A stretch of 31,907 nt of DNA, taken from positions 1-31,907 of the forward strand of contig CAZJOD010000021.1 in assembly GCA_964547525.1 (NCBI GenBank). The letters run 5' to 3'. The position numbers and the translations under genes are program-made. The notes below the pieces were generated by a model, which saw nothing but the letters and a program-made list of their open reading frames with translations, made no database searches and was not told where the DNA came from. Origin of the DNA: CAZJOD01 sp964547525. GTDB taxonomy: Bacteria > Bacillota > Clostridia > JAAYHZ01. This document shows positions 1 through 8,686 of this stretch, piece by piece. Each line of letters starts with the position of its first letter. Positions within the stretch are counted from its first letter, which is position 1.

Positions 1-131
1 AAATAGGATACATTTTTAAAACTTGATTTTAAAAATGTACGCCGGCCCGGGGGTGCTCGACGCGACCATGGGCCTAAAAATAGGATACATTTTTAAATAG
101 GTTACATTTTTAAACTCGATTTTAAAAATGT
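1..131. repeat. Diverged, inverted copies of the 79-bp palindromic repeat
   Basis: The window opens inside this repeat. A perfect palindrome lies at 10-38 (arms ACATTTTTAAAA and TTTTAAAAATGT, 5-nt loop). A GC-rich segment follows at 41-74, then a partial second box at 87-97 (77 bp after the first), then another palindrome at 104-131 with 11/12-nt arms. The reverse complement of 10-74 aligns with the unit at 10413-10702, with several substitutions in the GC-rich half, so these are older or variant copies in opposite orientation. The last palindrome ends 4 bp before the ackA stop codon, so it could also affect the 3' end of that mRNA, but it lacks the GC stem and U tract of an intrinsic terminator. 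Confidence 0.85.
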
Positions 132-135
132 CCTG

Positions 136-1329
136 TTAAGATATCAATCTTCTACATTCTACTGCTATAGCCAATTCTTCGTTAGTTGCAATCACGAAAG
201 TTTTTACTTTCGCACCGCATTTTGATATATCCAACTCATCTTGTTTAACGTTATTCTTCTCTTCATCTATTTCGACACCTAAAAACTCCAACTCTTTTAA
301 GGAGTTTGTTCTAATAAAAGGATTGTTTTCACCGATTCCGGCGGTAAAGACTATAGCATCCAACCCACCCATTGCGCCTGCATATTGAGCTATATAGTTT
401 TTTACGCGGTAACAAAAACTATCCAGAGCAAGTATAGCTCTTTCGTTTCCGTTTTGATATTGTTCATATATATCTCTGAAATCACTACTCACACCGGTAA
501 TGCCCAATAAACCCGACTTCTTATTAAGATAATCGTTTACCTGTTCGCTTGTATAATTAAATTTATTCATAATAAAGGTTACAATTGCAGGATCTATATC
601 GCCGCATCTGGTGCCCATTATTAAACCTGTCAAAGGAGTAAATCCCATACTTGTGTCTACCGATTTGCCTCCCTTTACGGCGCACATACTGGCACCGTTA
701 CCCAAGTGACATGTAACGATTTTTGTATCTTCGATTTTTTTACCCATAAGATCGGCTGCACGCTTAGCTACATAGTTATGTGAAGTTCCGTGAAAGCCGT
801 ATTTTCTGACGCCATAATTCTCATATAATTCATACGGTAAAGCGTAAATGAAAGCATGCTTGGGTACCGTTTGATGAAATGCAGTATCAAAAACCGCAAC
901 CATCGGAGTTTTTGGCATTATTTCCATACAAGCTTTAATACCGTCAATACTAGGTGGATTATGCAACGGCGCTAGTTCGGAACAATCAATGATTCCCTGC
1001 AGTACATTATCGTCTATAATCACCGATTCGGTAAATTTTTCACCACCATGTACTACTCTGTGCCCAACTACAGATATGTCTTCCATATTGGAGATAACAC
1101 CTTTATTCTCATCTGTCAAAATGTTTATAACAGCCGTCATAGCCTCAATATGATTTTTGATATCCATCTCAATAATAACAGGTTTCTCATTTTTTTTGGT
1201 ATGTTTTAAAGCCGGTTGTTCCAAACCTATTCTCTCACAAATGCCTTTGGCCGATACCTCTTCGGTCAACATATCTATTAATTGATATTTAAGCGAAGAA
1301 CTACCCGAATTGATTACCAATATTTTCAT
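136..1329 (-). CDS. ackA: Acetate kinase
   Basis: This cytosolic enzyme interconverts acetyl phosphate plus ADP and acetate plus ATP, the substrate-level phosphorylation step of acetate fermentation. The product is 397 aa, normal for the family. It begins with the phosphate-binding strand MKILVINSGSSSLKYQ and contains VGHRVVHGG, the FHGTSH segment, HLGNGAS and FTAGIGEN, all typical of the ASKHA acetokinase fold. An in-frame upstream start at 1365 exists. I prefer the ATG at 1329 because AAGGAG sits about 8 nt before it and because family members start at MKxLVxNxGSSS. The ribosome site overlaps the pta stop codon, 11 bp upstream, so the two genes are translated from one mRNA. The stop is followed almost directly by the palindromic repeat at 104-131. 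Confidence 0.97.
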   Translation of the reverse strand: MKILVINSGSSSLKYQLIDMLTEEVSAKGICERIGLEQPALKHTKKNEKPVIIEMDIKNHIEAMTAVINILTDENKGVISNMEDISVVGHRVVHGGEKFTESVIIDDNVLQGIIDCSELAPLHNPPSIDGIKACMEIMPKTPMVAVFDTAFHQTVPKHAFIYALPYELYENYGVRKYGFHGTSHNYVAKRAADLMGKKIEDTKIVTCHLGNGASMCAVKGGKSVDTSMGFTPLTGLIMGTRCGDIDPAIVTFIMNKFNYTSEQVNDYLNKKSGLLGITGVSSDFRDIYEQYQNGNERAILALDSFCYRVKNYIAQYAGAMGGLDAIVFTAGIGENNPFIRTNSLKELEFLGVEIDEEKNNVKQDELDISKCGAKVKTFVIATNEELAIAVECRRLIS

Positions 1330-1340
1330 AGCAAACTCCT

Positions 1341-2333
1341 TTATTTTTTTTGTGCTTGCACACATGTAATAGCCACAACTCCCACGATGTCTTCAGCTGA
1401 ACAACCTCTTGAAAGATCATTTACAGGTTTGGCGATTCCTTGTGTAACCGGGCCGTATGCGTCTGCTTTAGCTAAACGTTCTACCAGTTTATAACAGATA
1501 TTTCCACTGTTGATATCAGGGAAAATCAATACATTTGCTTTGCCGGCGATTTTGCTTCCCGGAGCTTTTTTGCTTCCAATCTCAGGGATTAAAGCCGCGT
1601 CGGCTTGCAATTCACCATCGATATAAAGTTCAGGAGCTTTTTCTTTTGCCAATTCGGTTGCTTTAATCACTTTTTCGGTCAACTCACTTTTGGCACTTCC
1701 ATGCGTTGAATATGACAACATTGCCACAACAGGTTCCTCATCCATGAGCTGTTTAAATGTTTTAGCCGATGATATTGCAATCTCAGATAATTCGTCTGCG
1801 TTTGGATTCTCAACAAGCCCACAGTCGGAGAACAGGAAAGTTCCACCTGAACCTCTACTGCAGTCGGGAACGGTCATTATAAAAAATGATGATACCAGTT
1901 TTGTTCCCGGTGCGGTCTTTAAAATTTGTAGTGCCGGACGAAGCGTATTTGAAGTTGAATTAACAGCACCGGCCACCATACCGTCCGCTTCATTCATTTT
2001 TACCATCATAACACCAAAATATAATGGATCTTTTAACGTATCGCGTGCTTTTTCCGGTGTCATCCCCTTATTTTTACGCAATTCATAAAAACTCTCAACA
2101 TATCTATCAAATTTGTCATAAGTAACAGGATCAATTATCTTAGCTTTAGAAATGTCTATATCTTTGGCTAAAGATTTTATTTCTTTCTCGTCTCCTATTA
2201 ATACAACATCAGCCAAATCTATTTCAATTATCATAGAAGCTGCTTTGATTACCCTTATATCATAACTCTCCGGTAATACCACTGTTTTTCTTTCGCGTTT
2301 TGCTTTCTCTATCATTTTTTCTAAAAAATTCAT
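1341..2333 (-). CDS. pta: Phosphate acetyltransferase
   Basis: The enzyme converts acetyl-CoA and phosphate to acetyl phosphate and CoA, feeding acetate kinase just downstream. The 330-aa length is that of the compact clostridial form without the N-terminal DRTGG/CobQ-like extension. Recognisable segments are RKTVVLPES near the N terminus, GMVAGAVNST in the middle, SFFIMTVPD, MLSYSTHGSA, and the C-terminal NVLIFPDINSGNICYK, which are hallmarks of the PTA_PTB family. Members of that family that use butyryl-CoA are shorter and have a different C terminus, and the pta-ackA pairing favours acetate. The ATG at 2333 follows GAGGT. A promoter is visible at 2399-2427, separate from the upstream aldolase operon, which ends in a terminator. 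Confidence 0.96.
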   Translation of the reverse strand: MNFLEKMIEKAKRERKTVVLPESYDIRVIKAASMIIEIDLADVVLIGDEKEIKSLAKDIDISKAKIIDPVTYDKFDRYVESFYELRKNKGMTPEKARDTLKDPLYFGVMMVKMNEADGMVAGAVNSTSNTLRPALQILKTAPGTKLVSSFFIMTVPDCSRGSGGTFLFSDCGLVENPNADELSEIAISSAKTFKQLMDEEPVVAMLSYSTHGSAKSELTEKVIKATELAKEKAPELYIDGELQADAALIPEIGSKKAPGSKIAGKANVLIFPDINSGNICYKLVERLAKADAYGPVTQGIAKPVNDLSRGCSAEDIVGVVAITCVQAQKK

Positions 2334-2398
2334 ATGTTACCTCGCTTTCATCGGTCGGAGCATTTGTTGAACCGGTGTTTTTTCGCTTTCCATGCTAT

Positions 2399-2427
2399 AT
2401 TATATATAAAATGTTTATTGTATACAA
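2399..2427 (-). promoter_or_regulatory. Probable sigma-A promoter of pta-ackA
   Basis: On the minus strand TTGTAT (2422-2427) and a perfect TATAAT (2399-2404) are separated by 17 nt. Only TTG of the -35 matches consensus, but the spacing and -10 are ideal. It lies just downstream of the terminator at 2448-2476 and about 65 bp before the pta start. Confidence 0.6.
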
Positions 2428-2447
2428 GGGTATTTTAAAACATTAAT

Positions 2448-2476
2448 AAATAAAAAACGAGGGTTAAATCCCCCGT
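2448..2476 (-). terminator. Intrinsic terminator ending the gatCAB/GH127/aldolase transcript
   Basis: Read on the minus strand, the stem ACGGGGG/CCCTCGT (one G-U pair, 6-nt loop; 2457-2476) is followed by TTTTTTATTT. It lies about 60 bp past the stop of the HpcH/HpaI gene and before the pta promoter. Confidence 0.8.
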
Positions 2477-2538
2477 ATAAATAGTTTTCCATTGAAAAAA
2501 TATTTTAGCGATAAAATTTTACAGATAAGCAGAGCCGT

Positions 2539-3315
2539 TTATAAATATTTAGAAACGGTTTTATACATTTTTTCGGCATAGGATGCAATTGCACCGACAT
2601 CTGAGCCCATATTAATAAATTGGTATCCCATATCAACAACCATATCCAATAAATCGGGATTAGCTACGGTACCTGCAAACTTACCGTGCTTTCTTGCTAT
2701 CTGTGCGGTTTTAGCCCATGCTTGCTTTACAGTGGGATGCGTTAATTGTCCGGGCATACCCAATGTGTTGGAAAAATCTCCGGGTCCGAAGAAGACCATA
2801 TCTATTCCTTCAAGAGAACATATCTCATCAAGCAGTTCCATAGGTTCGGGATCTTCGATTTGAATAATGACAAATTTCTCTCTTAACGAATGTTCTATGT
2901 AATCTTTTGCAGGAACCATACAAAAAGCACCATCCGCATTTCCTCCGTCAAGAGGCCTTCTGCCTACAGGTTGGAATTTAACGGTTTTTACAACTTCCTC
3001 GGCGTCTTCTTTGCTCATTACATGAGGTACCATGATACCGGACGCATCAGTTTCAAAAGGTCTTACATAATCACTGTAGCTCCCTCTGGATATTCTAACT
3101 ACACAATCCACATCATACGCCTTAGCTGCTAAAACCTGCCTTTCAATGGTCTCCATGTCATTCGGCACATGCTCCAAGCATGTCCACACACAATCAAAAC
3201 CCGATAGGGCGGCTATTTGCACTGTACGTACATCGGCAAGATTAGTTTTAAAACAACATGAAATCTTTCCGCTTCTTAATTTTTCCAATACTCTGCTTCT
3301 TCTTAGTTTTACCAT
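2539..3315 (-). CDS. HpcH/HpaI-family class II (metal) aldolase
   Basis: The family performs reversible aldol cleavage of 2-keto-3-deoxy acids to pyruvate plus an aldehyde, using a divalent metal in a TIM barrel. Residues expected for HpaI-type catalysis are present: Glu48-His49 (CLEHVPND), Arg74 (VVRISRG), metal ligands Glu154 (IQIEDPE) and Asp180 (FFGPGDF). The length of 258 aa is normal. The substrate cannot be read from sequence: 2-keto-3-deoxy-rhamnonate, 2-keto-3-deoxy-glucarate and 4-hydroxy-2-oxo-heptanedioate aldolases all belong here, as do some non-aldolases. It is 47 bp downstream of a GH127 gene and is the last gene before a terminator, so a role in degrading a sugar acid from the same glycan is plausible. 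The ATG at 3315 follows a GGGGG motif. Confidence 0.85.
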   Translation of the reverse strand: MVKLRRSRVLEKLRSGKISCCFKTNLADVRTVQIAALSGFDCVWTCLEHVPNDMETIERQVLAAKAYDVDCVVRISRGSYSDYVRPFETDASGIMVPHVMSKEDAEEVVKTVKFQPVGRRPLDGGNADGAFCMVPAKDYIEHSLREKFVIIQIEDPEPMELLDEICSLEGIDMVFFGPGDFSNTLGMPGQLTHPTVKQAWAKTAQIARKHGKFAGTVANPDLLDMVVDMGYQFINMGSDVGAIASYAEKMYKTVSKYL

Positions 3316-3362
3316 AAAAACCCCCTGATATTAGTAGTATTTAATCCAATGAATGATAAAAG

Positions 3363-5261
3363 TTACCGTTTATATTCGTTTACCCATACGATCATTTCAC
3401 CCGTCCGCCTGTTTAAACGGGTGAAAAAAGGTATGAATTTCAATTTCCGATCTTCATATGTGAAATTATCGGTAAAATACAATGATTCTTGATTGCATCG
3501 AATCATTTTTCCCAAACAAGTCAATACAGGAACTTGCTTGGATATATCCACATCCGTTTTCATTTCGAACCCGGTTTCGGCATCTATATAAGCGTTATAC
3601 AACATATCTCCGTTGTCAGCCTCTTCCAAACAATAGACAAAAGGCCCTTTTTGAATTGCTATCTTTCCCGCGGCGTCTTTTATTGCCGGATGCGCTCTAA
3701 CTTTTAATACATTCATATCCGAATTAATTAAAACCACAGTTTCACCTTGTGTCAAACCTGAAAACATCATATATCCATTTGTCATTTTATAGTCATACGG
3801 TTTATCGTTTAAGGACACACTTTTTAAAGAGCACCATCCGGGAATTCTAAAATACACCATTTTATCCGATAATTTTTGCATCTTAAAGGTTATTTTAAAA
3901 GTCGAACCGGTCGGGTAATCGGATTCTATGGTCACCAAGCCTTCATCAGTTTTAAATTCACATGCCAAAGGCATATGTATCATAATTTTTTCATCAGATT
4001 CGGAAACAATGTAGTTGTTAATTGACGCTATCAATCTTGATACGTTTCCGGGACAGCAATTACAACCTAAATCTTTTCTTCTTGAGGTGGACGGTATAAT
4101 TCTTTCACGTCCGGCCATATTGTTTTTCTTTAACAATTTAATATAATTATCAAGTTTTGGGTCGACTGCAACGGGATTACTGTAAAAGAATTGAGTTCCG
4201 TCCGAGGATACACAGCCTAATACCGTATTATACAAAGCTCTTTCCAACACATCGGCATAACGGGAATCCGGCAGCCCTGCGCACATAAGCCTTGCAGCCA
4301 TGAAAACCAAGCCGATTGACGCGCATGTTTCGGTATATCCGTATTCGTTTGGCAAGTCATAAGGGTAAGTGTACGCCTCCCCGGAATGAGAGGTTCCAAC
4401 ACCACCCGTAACAAACATTTTTTTGTCGGTTATGTCACTCCACAGTTTCATAACTGTGTTCCAAAGATTTTCGTTTCTACCTATCAATGCGATATCGGCC
4501 ATGGCACTGTACATGTATGCGGCCCTCACCGCATGCCCCACCGCTTCATATTGCTTATCAACCGGTTGATGCTGTTGTATTACCGTTTGACTATAATCTA
4601 CATTAAACCGGTCTTTATATTTTTGACCCCTTTGACTTAAAAAGTGTTCGGCAAGTTTAAAATATTTCTCATAACCTGTAACTTCATATAATCTAATTAA
4701 AGCCAATTCAATTTCCTGGTGCCCGGGATACTTGAATTCCGAGGTTTGTTTAATTGTAAATACATCAATAATATGATCGACCGATTTTTCCATAAGTTTT
4801 AAGAATCGATCTTTTCCCGTAGCTTTGTAGTATGCTACGGCAGCTTCAATCAAATGCCCGATACAATAAAGTTCGTGATCACCGATTCTTTTCCATTTGT
4901 TATCAGGTTCCATCGTTTGAAAGTATGAATTGAAATATCCGCTTTCATCTTGATTTTTCTCAATAAGATCAATTAAGTCTTCCAGTTTCTTTTCAAGGTC
5001 TTTGTTTTCCCCTTCACTTAAAATATATGCGGCGGTCTCCATCCATTTTGCCACATCACTGTCCCAAAATATATGAGGCTCAAACCATTGATCCTCCCGA
5101 CGATTATGTTGAAAAGAGGCTATTCTGCCTGTTTTTTCATATACATCATAAATTGCGGGCAGTATAACGTCTTCATTCATTTGTTTAAAGTATTTCCAGA
5201 ATTCCGCATTTATTTTAACAGTCTTTAAAGTAGTCAAACCGGAATAAAAAACCTCATTCAT
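3363..5261 (-). CDS. Glycoside hydrolase family 127 protein (beta-L-arabinofuranosidase-like, DUF1680)
   Basis: GH127 enzymes release beta-L-arabinofuranose from plant glycans with a zinc-thiolate nucleophile in an (alpha/alpha)6 barrel followed by beta-sandwiches. From the ATG at 5261 (632 aa) the active-site residues of Bifidobacterium HypBA1 map by motif: acid/base Glu295 in GEAYTYPYDLP, zinc ligands Glu311 and Cys313 in YTETCAS, and Cys402-Cys403 in GCNCCPGNV (Cys402 the probable nucleophile). Glu295 and Glu311 keep the 16-residue spacing of Glu322/Glu338. I chose 5261 over an in-frame codon at 5288 because AGGAGG precedes it. There is no signal peptide, so it should act on imported oligosaccharides. 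It starts 50 bp after gatB with no obvious terminator between, so it probably shares that transcript. Related families (GH146, GH142) are harder to exclude. Confidence 0.9.
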   Translation of the reverse strand: MNEVFYSGLTTLKTVKINAEFWKYFKQMNEDVILPAIYDVYEKTGRIASFQHNRREDQWFEPHIFWDSDVAKWMETAAYILSEGENKDLEKKLEDLIDLIEKNQDESGYFNSYFQTMEPDNKWKRIGDHELYCIGHLIEAAVAYYKATGKDRFLKLMEKSVDHIIDVFTIKQTSEFKYPGHQEIELALIRLYEVTGYEKYFKLAEHFLSQRGQKYKDRFNVDYSQTVIQQHQPVDKQYEAVGHAVRAAYMYSAMADIALIGRNENLWNTVMKLWSDITDKKMFVTGGVGTSHSGEAYTYPYDLPNEYGYTETCASIGLVFMAARLMCAGLPDSRYADVLERALYNTVLGCVSSDGTQFFYSNPVAVDPKLDNYIKLLKKNNMAGRERIIPSTSRRKDLGCNCCPGNVSRLIASINNYIVSESDEKIMIHMPLACEFKTDEGLVTIESDYPTGSTFKITFKMQKLSDKMVYFRIPGWCSLKSVSLNDKPYDYKMTNGYMMFSGLTQGETVVLINSDMNVLKVRAHPAIKDAAGKIAIQKGPFVYCLEEADNGDMLYNAYIDAETGFEMKTDVDISKQVPVLTCLGKMIRCNQESLYFTDNFTYEDRKLKFIPFFTRLNRRTGEMIVWVNEYKR

Positions 5262-5311
5262 ACGAATAAAACCTCCTATTAATAACAATGTGAGTCCCTG
5301 AGTAATAACGC

Positions 5312-6745
5312 TTAAGACTCAAGTTTTTTTATTAATATATCGTTTACCTTTGTAGGGTCGGCACTGCCTTTTGTTTCCCTCATTACACAGCCCATTAAAA
5401 ATCCGATTGATTTCTTCTTCCCCGCTTTATAGTCGGATACCGATTTCGGATTGTTTTCCAGTACTTTAATGATTATAGTCTCCAATTCAGCCGTATCGCT
5501 TACGGTTTTATAGCCTTTTTCCACAATGATGGATTCCGGGTCTTTTAATGTGTCAAACATCTCGTCAAATATCTTTTTTGCAATATTTCCGGTAACCGAA
5601 CCTTGCTCAATAAGTAAAATCAATTTACCCAAGTGCTCAGGATTCATTTGCACATTCTTAGGTTCAATTTCCCTTTCCTTAATTTTTCTAAGCAATTCAC
5701 CCATTATCCAATTACTAACAGCTTTTGGGTTATTACATGTTTTTACAGCTTTTTCAAACAAATCGGCTAATTCAAAAGATGATGTTATAATTCTCGCATC
5801 ATACTCGGGTAAATTCCAACCGCTGACATATTTCTCATATTTCGCTTTCGGTAGTTCAGGCAATGATCTTCTATAATTTTCTATAACTTCTTCACTTAAT
5901 ATGACTGGTGGTAAATCGGGCTCTGGAAAATACCTGTAATCATGAGCTTCTTCCTTGCTTCTCATAGAATAGCTTTGTCCTTTGTCATCATCCCATCTTC
6001 GAGTTTCTTGTATTATTATCTCACCGTCTTCAATAAGCCTGATCTGTCTTTTAGCTTCAGCTTCAATAGCTCGTACAACCGATCTGAAACTGTTTAAATT
6101 TTTCATCTCGGTTCTTGTGCCCAGCTTGTCGCTTCCTTTTTCCCTAACTGATAAATTTACATCCGCGCGCATAGATCCTTCTTGCATTTTACAGTCCGAA
6201 GCACCTACATATAAAATTATGTTTCTTAGGTTCTCCATATACGTTTTTGCTTCTTCAGCCGAACGAAGATCGGGTTCACTGACTATTTCTATCAACGGTA
6301 TTCCGCATCTGTTAAAATCTATCATACTACCTGATCCGGTTATGTCATCATGAATCAGTTTACCCGCATCTTCTTCAATATGGATTCTGGTTATACCTAT
6401 TTTTTTGTACCCCTGCTCGGTCTCAATTTCTAAAAAGCCCTCTTTGCACAAGGGCAGATCATATTGTGATATTTGATATGCTTTCGGTAAGTCCGGATAA
6501 AAATAATTTTTTCTGTCCTGTTTTGAGAAACCGGCTATTTTACAGTTTAACGCCAAGCCTGTTTTAACGGCATACTCAATAACTTTTTCATTTAAGACCG
6601 GCAATGTACCCGGCATTCCTGTACACACCGGACAACATTGGCTGTTCACATCACTGCCAAACGCCGTGGAGCAATTACAATATATTTTAGAGTCGGTAGC
6701 AAGTTCAACATGTACTTCCAATCCGATTACAATTTCATATTCCAT
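5312..6745 (-). CDS. gatB: Aspartyl/glutamyl-tRNA(Asn/Gln) amidotransferase subunit B
   Basis: GatB binds mischarged Glu-tRNA(Gln) or Asp-tRNA(Asn), phosphorylates the side chain and accepts ammonia from GatA. The protein is 477 aa, as usual. It opens with YEIVIGLEVHVEL and has the zinc-site cysteines in YCNCSTAFG and CCPVCTGMPG. The signature DFNRCGIPLIEIVSEPD, with QEGSMRADVNLS after it, forms the kinase core. The C terminus is the helical tail plus YqeY domain ending in GSADPTKVNDILIKKLES. Its ATG is 1 bp past the gatA stop, with AGGTGA upstream, so translation is coupled. The gatC-gatA-gatB order is the standard bacterial one. Confidence 0.98.
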   Translation of the reverse strand: MEYEIVIGLEVHVELATDSKIYCNCSTAFGSDVNSQCCPVCTGMPGTLPVLNEKVIEYAVKTGLALNCKIAGFSKQDRKNYFYPDLPKAYQISQYDLPLCKEGFLEIETEQGYKKIGITRIHIEEDAGKLIHDDITGSGSMIDFNRCGIPLIEIVSEPDLRSAEEAKTYMENLRNIILYVGASDCKMQEGSMRADVNLSVREKGSDKLGTRTEMKNLNSFRSVVRAIEAEAKRQIRLIEDGEIIIQETRRWDDDKGQSYSMRSKEEAHDYRYFPEPDLPPVILSEEVIENYRRSLPELPKAKYEKYVSGWNLPEYDARIITSSFELADLFEKAVKTCNNPKAVSNWIMGELLRKIKEREIEPKNVQMNPEHLGKLILLIEQGSVTGNIAKKIFDEMFDTLKDPESIIVEKGYKTVSDTAELETIIIKVLENNPKSVSDYKAGKKKSIGFLMGCVMRETKGSADPTKVNDILIKKLES

Positions 6746-6746
6746 A

Positions 6747-8192
6747 CTAACAATTCACCTCGTTCATTAAGCATTCGAAAGTATATCCCGCTCTTATTAG
6801 AATCGATTCGTTAAAAGGTTTTGCAATTAACTGCATGCCTACAGGAAGACCGTTAACAAATCCCGCGGGTACGGACATAGCCGGAAGTCCCGCTATGTTA
6901 ACCGATACAGTAAATATATCTCCCATATACATTTCCAAAGGATTATCGGATTTTTCTCCGATTCCGTATGCGGTTACAGGAGATACGGGTCCTAAAATAA
7001 GATCATATTTCTCAAAGATACGATTAAACTCTTCCATTATAAGTGTTCTTACTTTTAATGCTTTTTTATAATATGCATCGTAATACCCGGAACTTAAGGC
7101 ATATGTTCCTAACATAATCCTTCTTTTAACTTCCGGCCCGAAACCTTCGCTTCTTGATTTTTTATACAGGTCTGTCAAGTCTTCATAGTCGTCCGATCTG
7201 TAACCGTATTTTACTCCGTCATATCGCGCCAGATTAGAACTTGCTTCGGCCGATGAAATTATATAATAAGCGGGAATTGCATATCCTGTCAAAGGTAATG
7301 ACACTTCCTCGCAATATGCTCCAAGTTTTTCATATTTATGAGCGGCTTGTTTGATTGTATCCGCAACCTGAGGATTAACCCCTTCTGCAAAATATTCTTT
7401 AGGCAAGGCAATCTTCAAACCTTTTACATCGTCAATAAGGTATTTAGTATAGTCCGGATGTGTAATGTCGGCCGATGTAGCATCCATTTTATCTTTACCG
7501 GCGATTGCATTCATTACAATGGCACAGTCTTCGACATTCTTAGTCAAAGGGCCTATCTGATCCAAAGATGATGCGAATGCTATCAGCCCGTATCGTGAAA
7601 CCGCACCGTAGGTAGGCTTTAATCCGGTGACACCACAAAATGATGCGGGTTGACGTATGGATCCTCCGGTGTCGGACCCTAATGCAAAAACCGCCAGGTC
7701 GGCAGCTACGGCAGCTGCGGGTCCTCCTGAAGACCCTCCGGGTACTTTTGTAGTATCATAAGGATTTTTAGTTTTTTTATAATAAGAGTTTTCAGTAGTA
7801 CTTCCCATGGAAAACTCATCCATGTTGAGTTTGCCTAACATTATGCCGTCATGCTCAAAAAGCCTTTTAACCGCAGTGGCTGTATACGGGGGAATAAAAT
7901 TGTACAACATTTTAGATGCACAAGTAGTTAAAATGCCTTCGGTACACATATTATCCTTTATACCACACGGAATGCCCGCCAGAGTGGAAATTTCAATTTT
8001 TTCATCAATCTTTTTTTGAACTTTTTCAGCTTGCTCTAATGCGTATTCTTCGCAAACCGTTATATAGCACCCGTATTTATTATCATTTAACCGAATTTTA
8101 TCTAGATATGCCCGGGTAAGCTCGGGGACACTAATTTCTTTCGACCTTAATTTTTCCGCCATTTGTTTAATATTCGTTTTCGTCAAATCCAT
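6747..8192 (-). CDS. gatA: Aspartyl/glutamyl-tRNA(Asn/Gln) amidotransferase subunit A
   Basis: GatA is the amidase-signature glutaminase of the GatCAB complex; it releases ammonia from glutamine and channels it to GatB. The first two in-frame ATGs are at 8198 and 8192. GGGAG touches the first but lies 6 nt before the second, so I choose 8192 (481 aa). With that start the Lys/cis-Ser/Ser triad is Lys79 (GIKDN), Ser154 (GGSSGG) and Ser178 (SDTGGSIR), the same numbers as in Staphylococcus aureus GatA, which supports the choice. The ribosome site overlaps the gatC stop. GVTGLKPTYGAVSRYGL and FASSLDQIGP are further family signatures. Confidence 0.97.
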   Translation of the reverse strand: MDLTKTNIKQMAEKLRSKEISVPELTRAYLDKIRLNDNKYGCYITVCEEYALEQAEKVQKKIDEKIEISTLAGIPCGIKDNMCTEGILTTCASKMLYNFIPPYTATAVKRLFEHDGIMLGKLNMDEFSMGSTTENSYYKKTKNPYDTTKVPGGSSGGPAAAVAADLAVFALGSDTGGSIRQPASFCGVTGLKPTYGAVSRYGLIAFASSLDQIGPLTKNVEDCAIVMNAIAGKDKMDATSADITHPDYTKYLIDDVKGLKIALPKEYFAEGVNPQVADTIKQAAHKYEKLGAYCEEVSLPLTGYAIPAYYIISSAEASSNLARYDGVKYGYRSDDYEDLTDLYKKSRSEGFGPEVKRRIMLGTYALSSGYYDAYYKKALKVRTLIMEEFNRIFEKYDLILGPVSPVTAYGIGEKSDNPLEMYMGDIFTVSVNIAGLPAMSVPAGFVNGLPVGMQLIAKPFNESILIRAGYTFECLMNEVNC

Positions 8193-8202
8193 ATCCATCT
8201 CC

Positions 8203-8490
8203 CTATTCCACTATGCGAGGCACTTTAACTGCGCCGTCTTCTTTCAAGGGTGCATTCATTAAGATTTTTTCCCTGTCAAAAGACGGTTCGGCCTCATCGC
8301 TTCTAAAAACATTATATATCGGTATAACATGCTCTTTAGGTTGAACATTTTCGGTATCAGGTTCATCAAGTTTTCTAAAATATGTTATAATGGCGGTCAT
8401 TTCTTCAGACATTTTTTTTAATTCTTTATCATTTAAATTTAATCTTGCCAATTCGGCTACATGCTTTACAGTTTCTTCAGTTACTTTCAT
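8203..8490 (-). CDS. gatC: Aspartyl/glutamyl-tRNA(Asn/Gln) amidotransferase subunit C
   Basis: This small helical subunit (95 aa) wraps around GatA and GatB and stabilises the complex. The N terminus VKHVAELARLNLNDKE, the central TAIITYFRKLDEPDTENVQP and the C terminus APLKEDGAVKVPRIVE are all classic GatC. AGGAGG (8495-8500) precedes the ATG. It is the first gene of the operon; a promoter lies directly upstream. Confidence 0.96.
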   Translation of the reverse strand: MKVTEETVKHVAELARLNLNDKELKKMSEEMTAIITYFRKLDEPDTENVQPKEHVIPIYNVFRSDEAEPSFDREKILMNAPLKEDGAVKVPRIVE

Positions 8491-8514
8491 ATACCCTCCT
8501 ATTCATATTTACAT

Positions 8515-8542
8515 ATTATATCACCTTCAAAATATGATGCAA
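8515..8542 (-). promoter_or_regulatory. Probable promoter of the gatCAB operon
   Basis: Minus strand: a perfect TATAAT (8515-8520) with TTGCAT (8537-8542) 16 nt upstream. The -35 is weak, but the -10 is ideally placed: the transcript would start about 8508, giving a leader of about 18 nt that contains the AGGAGG of gatC. The 196-bp gap up to 8686 is otherwise AT-rich, and I see no strong terminator for the gene at 8687. Confidence 0.5.
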
Positions 8543-8686
8543 CCTTCATTAATTAAAAATTGGTAATAAGTTACTTATAATTGAAAAAAAACTATTTTCG
8601 TTATATATCAAATACTTGATTTCACTGCAAAAACTCATAAACTGAACAGTAAATGAAATAACACATATGATTGTTTTTTCTTTCAT

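Noticed and set aside
1330..1365. Longer N terminus for acetate kinase
   Set aside because: The extra residues overlap pta and precede the conserved MKILVINSGSSS start, which has a proper ribosome site.
1690..2088. 132-codon frame antisense to pta
   Set aside because: It is the shadow of a confidently identified gene; the translation has no domain character.
5526..5876. 116-codon frame antisense to gatB, and a similar one at 5982-6353
   Set aside because: Both are opposite the conserved gatB sequence; the hydrophobic composition is a by-product of the reverse strand.
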